A DNA stretch of 64,000 bases from Flavobacterium xinjiangense (lineage in GTDB: Bacteria; Bacteroidota; Bacteroidia; Flavobacteriales; Flavobacteriaceae): positions 186,001 through 250,000 of the forward strand of contig NZ_FRCL01000004.1 of the NCBI RefSeq assembly GCF_900142885.1. The letters run 5' to 3'. How positions within the stretch are numbered: the stretch's first letter is position 1; each line of letters opens with the position of its first letter. Of this stretch, positions 1 through 7,617 are shown piece after piece. A model generated the notes under the pieces. It had not been told where the DNA came from. It saw only the letters and a list, made by a program, of their open reading frames with translations, and ran no database searches. The position numbers and the translations under genes are program-made.

Positions 1-357
1 TCTGTTATTAAAAAACTCATTTGGATTCATTTTTTGAAAAATCACAAAAGTGATATAATTAATTCCCAAAACAACGGGAACCGTGTACAAAACCGTAGCT
101 ATTATTCCGAAATATACTCTCAAATTAGTATGTTCCAGCCAATCCCATTTCTTGTCTAATAAAGAATTGATTACTCCATTACCAAAACCAATACCAAATG
201 AATACAAGGAACTTACCCAGAAAGTGGTCAGAACAGTTTCTATATCGAAACTACCTTGAACTAACGAAAAAACAAATGTAAAAATCAGAGCAATTTTAAG
301 AGAAATTATTGTTCCCTTTTTAAATTCTGTGAATGTATGTATCCTTTGATTTTCCAT
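1..357 (-). CDS. Sensor histidine kinase, LytS/YehU-like (N-terminus only)
   Basis: The first 119 codons of a protein run off the left edge of the window. The start is the ATG at 355-357. The visible part has a hydrophobic segment at about residues 18-35, a Gly/Phe-rich second segment near 46-60, a short basic loop with LDKKWDW, and another membrane segment near 85-108. This N-terminal layout is familiar from flavobacterial LytS-type kinases that pair with LytTR-domain regulators. The kinase domain itself lies outside the window, so the call rests on the membrane part and context. It follows the secreted protein ending at 389 by 31 bp, so the two are probably co-transcribed. LytTR-like boxes upstream of that operon support the assignment. 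Confidence 0.6.
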   Translation of the reverse strand, partial: MENQRIHTFTEFKKGTIISLKIALIFTFVFSLVQGSFDIETVLTTFWVSSLYSFGIGFGNGVINSLLDKKWDWLEHTNLRVYFGIIATVLYTVPVVLGINYITFVIFQKMNPNEFFNNR

Positions 358-388
358 TTTTTAGTTTTTGAATTTTATTCTGTAAATT

Positions 389-1009
389 TTATTTACAGTT
401 TTTCAATGCTTCGGTCGCTCTGTCTAATCCCCATTTTGGAGAGAAAGGCGTTTCTGGTTTAAAAGTAGCAAAAAGTCCGATTGATTTTTCAATTTCTGCA
501 CATAAAGGTTTCGTATCAATACCAGTCCATTTTGCACCTCCAATTTGAAATTCAGCTTTACCAAAAACTACTCTCGGATTTTGTGGAGCAATGGCTTCTG
601 CTTTAGCATACATTTCCATTGTTTTCCCAGATAATTTCATTCCGTTTGTCATAGGATCAAAAACAATCCAGGCGGTATTAATCATGGCTTGCATTACATA
701 TAATTCAGCATTGTTTTGATCTTTTATCATTTCAATGTCTAATGCATTTTGCGCTTTTGTAAGCAACAAATTCATTTTATCTTTGTCCTGTGTTCCAAAA
801 GCTGTAGTTGTATTTACCAATGCCACATAATAGTTTGGCAACCAACTTGCTTTTTCTGCTCCTGCAATTCTTTCGAATAAATCCGAAGCTTCCGTGTTCT
901 TTCCTTCTTTCCATAGTCCGAATGCTTTTCCCATTCCTTGCTCAAATTGCCCTTGAGCTGATAATAAACTACATACAAATAATGCGATTGCGGTGATAAC
1001 TTTTGTCAT
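389..1009 (-). CDS. Secreted/periplasmic conserved protein of unknown function
   Basis: A 206-residue protein with a signal peptide (about residues 1-20, hydrophobic core then SLLSAQG). The mature part is helical, with repeat-like stretches such as KAFGLWKEGKNTEASDLFER and a PQNPRVVFGKAEF segment that resemble tetratricopeptide helices. No catalytic motif is visible. It lies between a TonB-dependent receptor (upstream, separate promoter) and a membrane histidine kinase 31 bp downstream. The promoter at 1045-1052 and the boxes at 1086-1115 match those of the receptor, so both are probably induced together. Function unknown; a periplasmic helper of the receptor is one possibility. Confidence 0.8.
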   Translation of the reverse strand: MTKVITAIALFVCSLLSAQGQFEQGMGKAFGLWKEGKNTEASDLFERIAGAEKASWLPNYYVALVNTTTAFGTQDKDKMNLLLTKAQNALDIEMIKDQNNAELYVMQAMINTAWIVFDPMTNGMKLSGKTMEMYAKAEAIAPQNPRVVFGKAEFQIGGAKWTGIDTKPLCAEIEKSIGLFATFKPETPFSPKWGLDRATEALKNCK

Positions 1010-1044
1010 GATTTTTAATTTTTAGTTGTTGATTAATTGTTCAC

Positions 1045-1052
1045 CAAATTTA
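1045..1052 (-). promoter_or_regulatory. -7 promoter element (TAAATTTG)
   Basis: Reads TAAATTTG on the minus strand, an exact match to the Bacteroidota -7 consensus TAnnTTTG, 35 bp upstream of the ATG at 1009. No good -33 TTG is present at the usual distance, which fits activator dependence on the boxes at 1086-1115. Confidence 0.65.
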
Positions 1053-1085
1053 CATTGGTTGTATCTTTTTTGAAATTTATACTTA

Positions 1086-1115
1086 CTGAACTGTTGATTT
1101 TGATGGATGAGTTGT
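1086..1115 (-). promoter_or_regulatory. Predicted LytTR-type operator (two 9-bp boxes)
   Basis: On the minus strand ACAACTCAT (1107-1115) and ACAGTTCAG (1086-1094) lie 21 bp apart, the spacing expected for a LytTR dimer (9-bp direct repeats with 12 bp between). ACAGTTCAG fits the general LytTR consensus; the upstream box is weaker. The same pair with the same spacing is found at 3436-3465, and in both cases 33 bp separate the proximal box from the -7 element. Confidence 0.6.
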
Positions 1116-1214
1116 TCTTTGGGTCGAAAGTGGTAAAGTCGAAAGACATAAAGTTGAATAAATTCACGATAACGAGGGCTTTAGACCTTTGACTTTAAAA
1201 CCTTATGACCATTT

Positions 1215-3374
1215 TTAAAGATTCCTCAACTGATTTTCCTTTTTGTCATTGCTAATCGTCCAGAAGAACCCAAGAAAGAAAAACCGATCCGCTGTGGGAG
1301 TAATTGCTGCTCTATTGTAAACTCCTGTAGCATCTGGATTTTTTGCATAATCGTACCCGAATACATTTTGACTCCCTAAAATATTAGAAACAGAGAAATA
1401 CAAAATCTTTTGTGTAGTCAATAAATAAGCCCAGTTGAAACTTAAACTATTATATGATTTGGTTTTTCCGTTCATGAATTTAGTTTCATTTGGATTGTTA
1501 TAAGGTCGTCCCGAACTGTATAAATTAGTAAAGCCAATTTGTGATTTCCAATCGTTTATCCAATATTTGGTAACAATCGATAAACTATGATCGGCAACAA
1601 AATTAGGAGTAACCTGAGCACTGAAGTTTTTATAATCTCTCTCCGTATCGATATACGAATACGAAACCCAATATTCTAAATTCTTGATTGATTTTCCGTC
1701 TCTCCAAAACAAATCCAAACCTTTGGCATAACCGGCACCATTGTTATTAAATACTGAATTGTATTGTATTGCTGGGGTGTCGTATTTTACCAAATTACTG
1801 TAATCTTTGTAATAGGCTTCTGCTCTGAAGGTTTTCCCGTTTTTATTGTACTGATAATTCAAAATATAATGGGAGGCTTTCTCACTTTCAAACTGATGAA
1901 ATTTAGAATATTTGATATAATCAACACTTGGTGTTTGTGAAAAATCTCCGTACGCCATGGAAAGCTGACTGTTTTTAGCCATTTTATAAGCCAATGAAAC
2001 TCTGGGAGAAATAGCCGTTTCATTTAGCAAATCATTATAAGAAGCTCTCAAACCCGCTTTTGCAGCAAACTTTTTAGAGAAGAAAATATCAGCTTCGGTG
2101 TAAACAGCTCCGATATTTGAATTATATCCATTTGTGTTTGTTGTACCTAAATTTTCTTTGAAATCCTCATTGAATTTGGTAACAAAATAATCCGCTCCAA
2201 AGGATAATTTCACTCTGTCTGAAAAACTTTTCTTTAATTTTAGTTTCAAATGTGCCGCATTTTCTTCATTGTCAACGCTATTTAAATCAACACCAATTTT
2301 ATTTTTTGCATAGCCATAACTTAATCCTGAAATAATCTGCCAATTATTCCCAAAACCGCCTTTATACGAAGAATTAAAATAGAAGTTATTGTTGTTGAGA
2401 TTGACTCTTATCTTTTGAGGTGAATTAATATTTTCCTGATTAATATCAAATTTTGAAGAATCGAAAGCGGCATATAATTTCAAAATTCCATTGTTGAAAT
2501 TATAGCGATATACGGTTTCCCCAGACAAAGATTGGTAAGGACTGTTCCAATCTACGTCCTGCTTAATTAGAGCTTGATAAGGCGCTAAATTGATGTAAGC
2601 GGTATTCACACTCAAGGAGCTTTTTTTCCATTTCTGAGTATTTCCTAAACCCAACCCAACAGTCATTAACGAGATTTCGGTTTTGTTTTGGTCGGGTTCA
2701 TCTTGCGTATTCAATAACAAAACACTGGATAAAGCTTCCCCATATTCAGCAGAATAACCACCTGTAGAGAATGATATTCCACTAAAAAGGAACGGAGAAA
2801 ACCGACCTCTTGTTGGCAAATTTTGAGCAGAAGCGCCATAAGGTTGTGCAACACGAATACCATCTACAAAAGTTTGAGTTTCATTAGCTTCTCCCCCACG
2901 CACAAATAATCGACCATCTTCACCCACATTTTGTGTTCCTGGCAATGTTTGCAAAGCCGCAATAATATTTCCTGCCGATCCCGCTGTAGTTACAATATCA
3001 AGTGGTTTCAAGACCGAAACTCTGGCTTTGTCACCTGCTTCTAAATTTCCTGCTGTAATAACTACAGTATCCAACGCGTTGATATTGTCTCTTAATTTTA
3101 TAGTTTTATTTTTAAAATTTGAAACATCTACAACCGTTTTTAAAGTCTCATAAACAAGAAAACTCACTACTAAAGTTTGATTTCCAGTTGTAGTTGTTGT
3201 GAAACTAAAATCCCCCTTTTCATCGCTGGAAGCTCCATCGTATGTTCCCTCAATAAAAATATTAGCTCCTGATATAGGATTTCCTTTTTCATCAACCACT
3301 TTTCCGGATAGTGTCGTTTGCGAGAAAAGAGCAATTGAAAATAAAAAAATGGTAAGAGTATAAATAAACTTCAT
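1215..3374 (-). CDS. TonB-dependent outer membrane receptor
   Basis: A 719-residue outer membrane receptor. After a signal peptide (about 1-18) comes a carboxypeptidase-regulatory-like beta-sandwich (about 19-105, starting TLSGKVVDEKGNPISGANI), then a plug domain (about 115-225, with LPGTQNVGEDGRLFVRGGEA) and a long beta-barrel. The last barrel strand appears to be RFFFLGFFWTIS, followed by a short polar tail. Such receptors import siderophores, cobalamin, oligosaccharides or other ligands using TonB energy; the ligand cannot be read from sequence. No SusD partner lies next to it, so a polysaccharide locus is unlikely. The promoter architecture is shared with the secreted protein ending at 389. 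Confidence 0.93.
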   Translation of the reverse strand: MKFIYTLTIFLFSIALFSQTTLSGKVVDEKGNPISGANIFIEGTYDGASSDEKGDFSFTTTTTGNQTLVVSFLVYETLKTVVDVSNFKNKTIKLRDNINALDTVVITAGNLEAGDKARVSVLKPLDIVTTAGSAGNIIAALQTLPGTQNVGEDGRLFVRGGEANETQTFVDGIRVAQPYGASAQNLPTRGRFSPFLFSGISFSTGGYSAEYGEALSSVLLLNTQDEPDQNKTEISLMTVGLGLGNTQKWKKSSLSVNTAYINLAPYQALIKQDVDWNSPYQSLSGETVYRYNFNNGILKLYAAFDSSKFDINQENINSPQKIRVNLNNNNFYFNSSYKGGFGNNWQIISGLSYGYAKNKIGVDLNSVDNEENAAHLKLKLKKSFSDRVKLSFGADYFVTKFNEDFKENLGTTNTNGYNSNIGAVYTEADIFFSKKFAAKAGLRASYNDLLNETAISPRVSLAYKMAKNSQLSMAYGDFSQTPSVDYIKYSKFHQFESEKASHYILNYQYNKNGKTFRAEAYYKDYSNLVKYDTPAIQYNSVFNNNGAGYAKGLDLFWRDGKSIKNLEYWVSYSYIDTERDYKNFSAQVTPNFVADHSLSIVTKYWINDWKSQIGFTNLYSSGRPYNNPNETKFMNGKTKSYNSLSFNWAYLLTTQKILYFSVSNILGSQNVFGYDYAKNPDATGVYNRAAITPTADRFFFLGFFWTISNDKKENQLRNL

Positions 3375-3394
3375 AATATTTGATTTTGATGAAG

Positions 3395-3402
3395 CAAATA
3401 TA
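3395..3402 (-). promoter_or_regulatory. -7 promoter element (TATATTTG)
   Basis: Minus-strand TATATTTG, an exact TAnnTTTG match, 20 bp upstream of the ATG of the TonB-dependent receptor. Its distance to the upstream LytTR-like boxes is identical to that at the 1009 gene. Confidence 0.65.
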
Positions 3403-3435
3403 TTTCGGAGATTAAACTTAAAAAATAATAGTTAA

Positions 3436-3465
3436 CTGAACTGTTGAAATTATAGGATGAGTTGT
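3436..3465 (-). promoter_or_regulatory. Predicted LytTR-type operator (two 9-bp boxes)
   Basis: Minus-strand ACAACTCAT (3457-3465) and ACAGTTCAG (3436-3444), 21 bp apart. Both boxes are identical in sequence and spacing to those at 1086-1115, while the bases between them differ, which is what a conserved binding site would show. Confidence 0.6.
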
Positions 3466-3512
3466 AATCATCTTCAATTTATTTTATATTTACGCTAACT
3501 AGATTACATTTT

Positions 3513-4070
3513 ATGAAAACTGAAAAAGAAAAAATGATAGATGGAGAATATTATTTGGCTGGAGATCCTGTTTTAGTAAAAGACAGACGAAGGTCAAAAA
3601 ATCTTCTTCACAGATTAAATGTTACTGAGTATAGAGTAACTAAAAAAGCACGAGAAATACTAAAAGAGCTAATCCCTAATTCAGGAGCCAATCTTTATAT
3701 TGAACCCCCATTTTTTTGTGATTATGGATACAATATTAGTTGTGGAGAAAATGTTTATTTCAATGTAAATTGTGTTGTTTTAGATTGTGCCAAAGTAACC
3801 ATTGGTTCTAATGTACTATTTGCTCCAGGCGTTCAACTGTATACTGCATCACATCCGCTTGATGCTGAACTGAGAAAGACCCATGAAAATGCATTACCTA
3901 TAACTATTGGAAATGATTGTTGGATTGGCGGTAACTCCGTAATTTGTCCTGGTATTACGATAGGAAATGGTTGTGTGATAGGTGCTGGTTCAGTTGTCAC
4001 AAAAGACATTCCTGACAATTCACTTGCAGTTGGAAATCCGGCTAAAGTGATTCGGAAACTTAACGAATAA
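3513..4070 (+). CDS. Sugar O-acetyltransferase, maltose/galactoside acetyltransferase type
   Basis: A 185-residue acetyl-CoA-dependent acetyltransferase. The N-terminal Maa domain (about 1-57, with EKMIDGEYYLAGDPVLVKDR) is followed by a left-handed beta-helix of hexapeptide repeats (about 60-180, e.g. VTIGSNVLFAPG and GNGCVIGAGSVVTKDIPDNS). His114 in TASHPL aligns with the catalytic histidine of the LacA/Maa family. The length is normal for the family. The acceptor sugar is uncertain. It starts a run of plus-strand genes and is followed 9 bp later by a small unknown protein. Confidence 0.9.
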   Translation: MKTEKEKMIDGEYYLAGDPVLVKDRRRSKNLLHRLNVTEYRVTKKAREILKELIPNSGANLYIEPPFFCDYGYNISCGENVYFNVNCVVLDCAKVTIGSNVLFAPGVQLYTASHPLDAELRKTHENALPITIGNDCWIGGNSVICPGITIGNGCVIGAGSVVTKDIPDNSLAVGNPAKVIRKLNE

Positions 4071-4079
4071 ATTAAAATT

Positions 4080-4340
4080 ATGCCACACGTTCTAGCAAAA
4101 CTCAAAAATGTCCCTTTGGAAATTATCAAAGATATTTTAGAAAAAGACAAAGCGTTTCATGCATCCCAAGGAATGTATTTAGAATACCTTTGGCAAAATG
4201 CTGATGATGAAAATGAAGTGCAATTCCTTTTTAGAATTGATAACATCGACAAAACAAAAACGGTAATCTATAAACTTCATTCAGAGGCTTTGGCGCAAGA
4301 TCCTAAAGCCAATCTCCCTGAAATGACTTATTTAAAATAA
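4080..4340 (+). CDS. Small conserved hypothetical protein
   Basis: An 86-residue soluble protein without signal peptide or membrane segment. It is mixed alpha/beta in composition, with a predicted helix near the N-terminus (VPLEIIKDILEKDKAFH) and a later pair of likely strands (EVQFLFRID, KTVIYKLH). The 9-bp gap behind the acetyltransferase and 12-bp gap before the VOC gene suggest one operon. I do not recognise a family. Confidence 0.7.
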   Translation: MPHVLAKLKNVPLEIIKDILEKDKAFHASQGMYLEYLWQNADDENEVQFLFRIDNIDKTKTVIYKLHSEALAQDPKANLPEMTYLK

Positions 4341-4352
4341 ACGCAATCAACT

Positions 4353-4742
4353 ATGATTTCTATCAACAAAGTACACCATATCGCTATTATTTGCTCTGAT
4401 TATCAAAAATCAAAAACGTTCTATACCGCCGTTTTGGGCTTAACGATTATTAGGGAAATTTACCGTGAGGAAAGGGAATCCTACAAACTTGATTTGGCTT
4501 TAAATGGTATTTATATCATTGAACTTTTCTCCTTTATAAATCCACCGCAGCGCACTTCAGGACCAGAAGCTACTGGATTACGCCATTTAGCATTTGAAGT
4601 AAATGACTTAGATCAAACAATTGATTTTTTATCTTCAAAAAATATTGAATCAGAAACTATACGCTTAGATCCTACCACAAACAAACGTTTTACCTTTATT
4701 GCTGACCCGGACAACCTCCCGATTGAGTTTTATGAAAAATAA
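4353..4742 (+). CDS. VOC-superfamily protein (glyoxalase-like, YaeR type)
   Basis: A 129-residue vicinal-oxygen-chelate protein made of two beta-alpha-beta-beta-beta modules. The expected metal-ligand positions are visible: His in VHHIAI near the N-terminus, Glu in IIELFSF, His in LRHLAFEV and the final Glu in LPIEFYEK. Length and pattern match the GloA2/YaeR-like branch, whose substrate is not settled, so lactoylglutathione lyase activity should not be assumed. It ends the small operon beginning with the acetyltransferase. Confidence 0.85.
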   Translation: MISINKVHHIAIICSDYQKSKTFYTAVLGLTIIREIYREERESYKLDLALNGIYIIELFSFINPPQRTSGPEATGLRHLAFEVNDLDQTIDFLSSKNIESETIRLDPTTNKRFTFIADPDNLPIEFYEK

Positions 4743-4838
4743 AAGCTTTTGCATAGCGTTAAAAAGTATAATTCATAAAGAAATCACAAAAAATGATGAT
4801 TATAGGTAGTTTTTAATTTAATTCCTGGATTGTTTCAT

Positions 4839-4846
4839 TAAATTTG
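4839..4846 (+). promoter_or_regulatory. Possible -7 promoter element (TAAATTTG)
   Basis: TAAATTTG matches the -7 consensus, with a predicted leader of about 70 bases before the channel gene at 4926. No -33 element is evident. Confidence 0.4.
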
Positions 4847-4925
4847 TAATACCCTCAAAAACTCCTTTTTTCAATATTATAGTTATTATTTTATTTTAGA
4901 ATAAGTTTTACAAAACATCTTTATA

Positions 4926-6206
4926 ATGAACAATACTGCCCGAATTAAAAAAAAATACCAATTAATCAAATTTCAAAAATTAGTAATTGTTTCCCTTCTA
5001 ATTGGTTTTCTCTCGGCATTTTTAGGGATTTCACTAAAAAAAATTACCGAATATTACGAGGAGATATTTTTTCATCAAGCATCAACAAACCCATTATTCT
5101 TTGTTTTATTTCCAATTTTCGGACTATCGATTATTTATTTTCTTAGGGAATACCTTTTTAGAAAAAAAGAAAATAAAGGAATTAAGGAAATTTTTGAAAG
5201 CACCAACTCCAAATCAAAGAACTTACCCAATTATAAAATTCCATCCCACTTTATCAACGGATTGCTAACTGTAGTTTTTGGAGGATCCACTGGAATTGAA
5301 GTTTCTACTGTTGTTGCTTCTGCAACTATTGGTTCCGTTGCCCAAAGAAAACAAAACGTATTCAGACAATACAAAACTGAATTGATATGCGCTGGAGTTG
5401 CTGCCGGAGTCACCGCTTTATTCAGTAGTCCTATTGCCGGAATTCTTTTTGCGATTGAAGTCATTTCCAGAAAAGTAACCAGAGCGTTTTTAATCAGTAA
5501 TTTGATTGCGGTTGCCATAGCTTTTGGGCTTGTTTTTTTATTGGATGAAAAACCTTTGTTTGCTGTAACTATTACAACTTGGCATTTAAGAGCGATTCCG
5601 TATTTTATACTTTTAGGGATTTTAGCCGGTATCAATTCCGTTTATCTCACCCGCTGCGTTTTATTGTTTAAATCTCAATTTTCTAAGATAAAAATTCATT
5701 ATTATAAAATTCTGATAGGTTCGATAATCCTGAGTATTTCCTTATTCTTCTTTCCACAACTTTATGGAGAAGGATATCATGCCATCAAAGGAATATTTGC
5801 TCATTCGAATGAGGTGACACTATCATTTTCACTGGTACTGACATTTATTGGAATCATCCTTTTAAAACCAATAGTAACTTCGGCAACGCTTGCTTCGGGT
5901 GGTGATGGAGGTGTTTTTGCGCCAAGCCTTTTCATTGGTGCCTTTTTAGGATTATTGGTTGCTTTGCTTTTAAATACCTATTTAAATGCTAATGTAATTC
6001 CTGTAAACTTTATGGTTATTGGAATGGCAGCGGTTTTAAGCGCCAGTATTCATGCGCCTTTTACATCGATTTTCTTAGTATGTGGATTAACTAATGATTA
6101 TACTTTATTTCTTCCCATTTTGGTTGTTTGTCTGATTTCAAAATACACAGCAAAAAAGATATTTCCGTTTACCGTATACTCCTATTCTGCCAGTTTATCA
6201 AAATAA
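4926..6206 (+). CDS. ClC-family chloride channel/antiporter, divergent
   Basis: A 426-residue polytopic membrane protein of the ClC family. GGDGGVFAPSLF near residue 325 is the typical GxFxP filter segment, and SSPIAGILFAIEVI is the conserved helix after it in the first half. The segment corresponding to GREGP reads GIEVS: the gating glutamate is kept but its neighbours are changed. The GSGIP-like serine loop reads NKGIK, so the central serine ligand is missing. There is no cytoplasmic CBS pair. It is followed 6 bp later by an HPP-family membrane gene, so the two are probably translated from one message. Transport specificity is open. Confidence 0.85.
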   Translation: MNNTARIKKKYQLIKFQKLVIVSLLIGFLSAFLGISLKKITEYYEEIFFHQASTNPLFFVLFPIFGLSIIYFLREYLFRKKENKGIKEIFESTNSKSKNLPNYKIPSHFINGLLTVVFGGSTGIEVSTVVASATIGSVAQRKQNVFRQYKTELICAGVAAGVTALFSSPIAGILFAIEVISRKVTRAFLISNLIAVAIAFGLVFLLDEKPLFAVTITTWHLRAIPYFILLGILAGINSVYLTRCVLLFKSQFSKIKIHYYKILIGSIILSISLFFFPQLYGEGYHAIKGIFAHSNEVTLSFSLVLTFIGIILLKPIVTSATLASGGDGGVFAPSLFIGAFLGLLVALLLNTYLNANVIPVNFMVIGMAAVLSASIHAPFTSIFLVCGLTNDYTLFLPILVVCLISKYTAKKIFPFTVYSYSASLSK

Positions 6207-6212
6207 TAGTTT

Positions 6213-6812
6213 ATGCCAATTGAAAAAATAAAACGGAATTATCGCAAAACTAAATACATTCTTTACAAAGAAACTTTAGTTGATTTCAAAGAACATTTTT
6301 GGGCTTTTTTAGGATCATTTATCGGTATAGGTATAATGGCTTATATGCAATCCAACACATTACTTCATTCAGATGTTGTTTTTTTGATTGGCTCTTTTGG
6401 TGCTTCCAGTGTTTTGGTTTATGGTGCAATCCAAAGTCCATTATCCCAACCCAGGAATCTTGTTGGCGGTCATCTTGTATCAGCCATAGTAGGAGTGACA
6501 GTAGCTAAATTTGCACCCGATATTTTATGGATAAGCGCTCCTCTAGCCGTATCGTTTTCAATTGTTTTGATGCAAGCAACTAAAACACTGCATCCTCCTG
6601 GAGGCGCAACCGCATTGATTGCCATAATTGGCTCCCCTAAAATTACAAATCTTGGCTATTGGTATGTATTGTATCCTGTTCTAAGTGGCGTGCTTATTCT
6701 ACTGATTGTGGCTTTAATTTTCAATAACATGACAGTGAACAGAAGCTATCCAAATCATAAAAAGTACCACATTATCAGAAAACGAATTACAAATAAATTC
6801 AAAAACAGCTGA
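6213..6812 (+). CDS. HPP-family integral membrane protein
   Basis: A 199-residue protein with about four transmembrane helices and the HPP signature HPPGGATAL at residues 127-135, preceded by PLSQPRNLVGGHLVSA at 76-91. Cyanobacterial and plastid members have been linked to nitrite transport, but function across the family is poorly known. It starts 6 bp after the ClC-type channel gene, and a shared anion-transport role is a reasonable inference from this pairing. The C-terminus is basic and cytoplasmic in the simplest topology. Confidence 0.85.
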   Translation: MPIEKIKRNYRKTKYILYKETLVDFKEHFWAFLGSFIGIGIMAYMQSNTLLHSDVVFLIGSFGASSVLVYGAIQSPLSQPRNLVGGHLVSAIVGVTVAKFAPDILWISAPLAVSFSIVLMQATKTLHPPGGATALIAIIGSPKITNLGYWYVLYPVLSGVLILLIVALIFNNMTVNRSYPNHKKYHIIRKRITNKFKNS

Positions 6813-6916
6813 TCCAAATTTATAAAAGGCATTACTATATTAGAAAACATGACTCTCAACTGCTTACATGCCTATAGAATCATACGCAAAAATCTTATCA
6901 ACAAATCTGAAATCTG

Positions 6917-6932
6917 TCCCGAAACTTCGGGA
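6917..6932. repeat. Short perfect inverted repeat (TCCCGAA/TTCGGGA)
   Basis: A 7-bp perfect stem with a 2-base spacer, upstream of the promoter at 6953. It has no T-run, so it is not a standard terminator. Similar short palindromes are scattered in flavobacterial intergenic DNA. Confidence 0.4.
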
Positions 6933-6952
6933 TAAAATCTAAAATTAAATTT

Positions 6953-6960
6953 TACCTTTG
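6953..6960 (+). promoter_or_regulatory. -7 promoter element (TACCTTTG)
   Basis: An exact TAnnTTTG match 23 bp before the ATG at 6984. Confidence 0.6.
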
Positions 6961-6983
6961 ACCTTTCAACAAAAACAAAGATT

Positions 6984-7523
6984 ATGGTTTATAAATTTAG
7001 AGTAATTCTAGACGCAGAAGATGATGTTTTTAGAGACATTGCAATACTTGAAGACGATACTTTAGAAGATTTACACAATGCTATCTTTAATTCCTTTGGT
7101 TTTGACGGAATGGAAGTGGCTTCGTTCTATACTTGTGATGAAACATGGAATCAGGAAGACGAAATTTCGCTTTTTGATACTGGAGATATTCCTGGTGAAC
7201 AAAAAGTAATGAGTGATTATCCATTGTCTGATATTTTGGATAAGGAAAACACAAAAATCATATACGTTTACGACTTCATCAACATGTGGACATTCCTTGT
7301 AGAACTCGCAGCAGTAGAAGATCAAGTAACTGGTAATCAATATCCTGAAACTATATTTTCACATGGTGAAATACCTGATGAAGCGATGGAGAAAAATTTT
7401 GAAGCTGATAATGCAGATCACTATAATGACGAATTTGAAGATGGACTGGATGAAGATGATTTAGACATGTTTGAAGGAGATGATAGTTTTGAAGACTACG
7501 GGTTTGAAGAAAATTGGAATTAA
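6984..7523 (+). CDS. Plasmid pRiA4b ORF-3-like family protein
   Basis: A 179-residue cytosolic protein. The N-terminal part (about 1-120, MVYKFRVILDAEDDVFRDI followed by TLEDLHNAIFNSFGFDGMEV and SDYPLSDIL) matches the pRiA4b ORF-3-like fold found in many chromosomes. The last 45 residues are extremely acidic. The family is sometimes labelled as an IS1096 TnpR-like passenger, but no transposon features surround this copy. Function unknown. It has its own promoter and is followed by a long inverted repeat. Confidence 0.85.
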   Translation: MVYKFRVILDAEDDVFRDIAILEDDTLEDLHNAIFNSFGFDGMEVASFYTCDETWNQEDEISLFDTGDIPGEQKVMSDYPLSDILDKENTKIIYVYDFINMWTFLVELAAVEDQVTGNQYPETIFSHGEIPDEAMEKNFEADNADHYNDEFEDGLDEDDLDMFEGDDSFEDYGFEENWN

Positions 7524-7545
7524 ACAACAAAGCGACTAAGCATCA

Positions 7546-7590
7546 AGAGCCAAGATGAAAGACTTAAAAATTGTCATTTATCTTGGCTCT
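7546..7590 (+). terminator. Long inverted repeat, possible transcription terminator
   Basis: An 11-bp perfect stem (7546-7556 with 7580-7590, core GAGCCAAGAT) closes the gap between the pRiA4b-like gene and the next gene. No strong T-run follows, so termination is uncertain; it could also be an RNA processing or stability element. Confidence 0.4.
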
Positions 7591-7617
7591 CTCATCTAAA
7601 ATAAAAAAATAAAAAAT

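Noticed and set aside
6984..7523. Mobile-element passenger gene
   Set aside because: The family name refers to IS1096, but there are no terminal repeats, transposase or target duplications around it.
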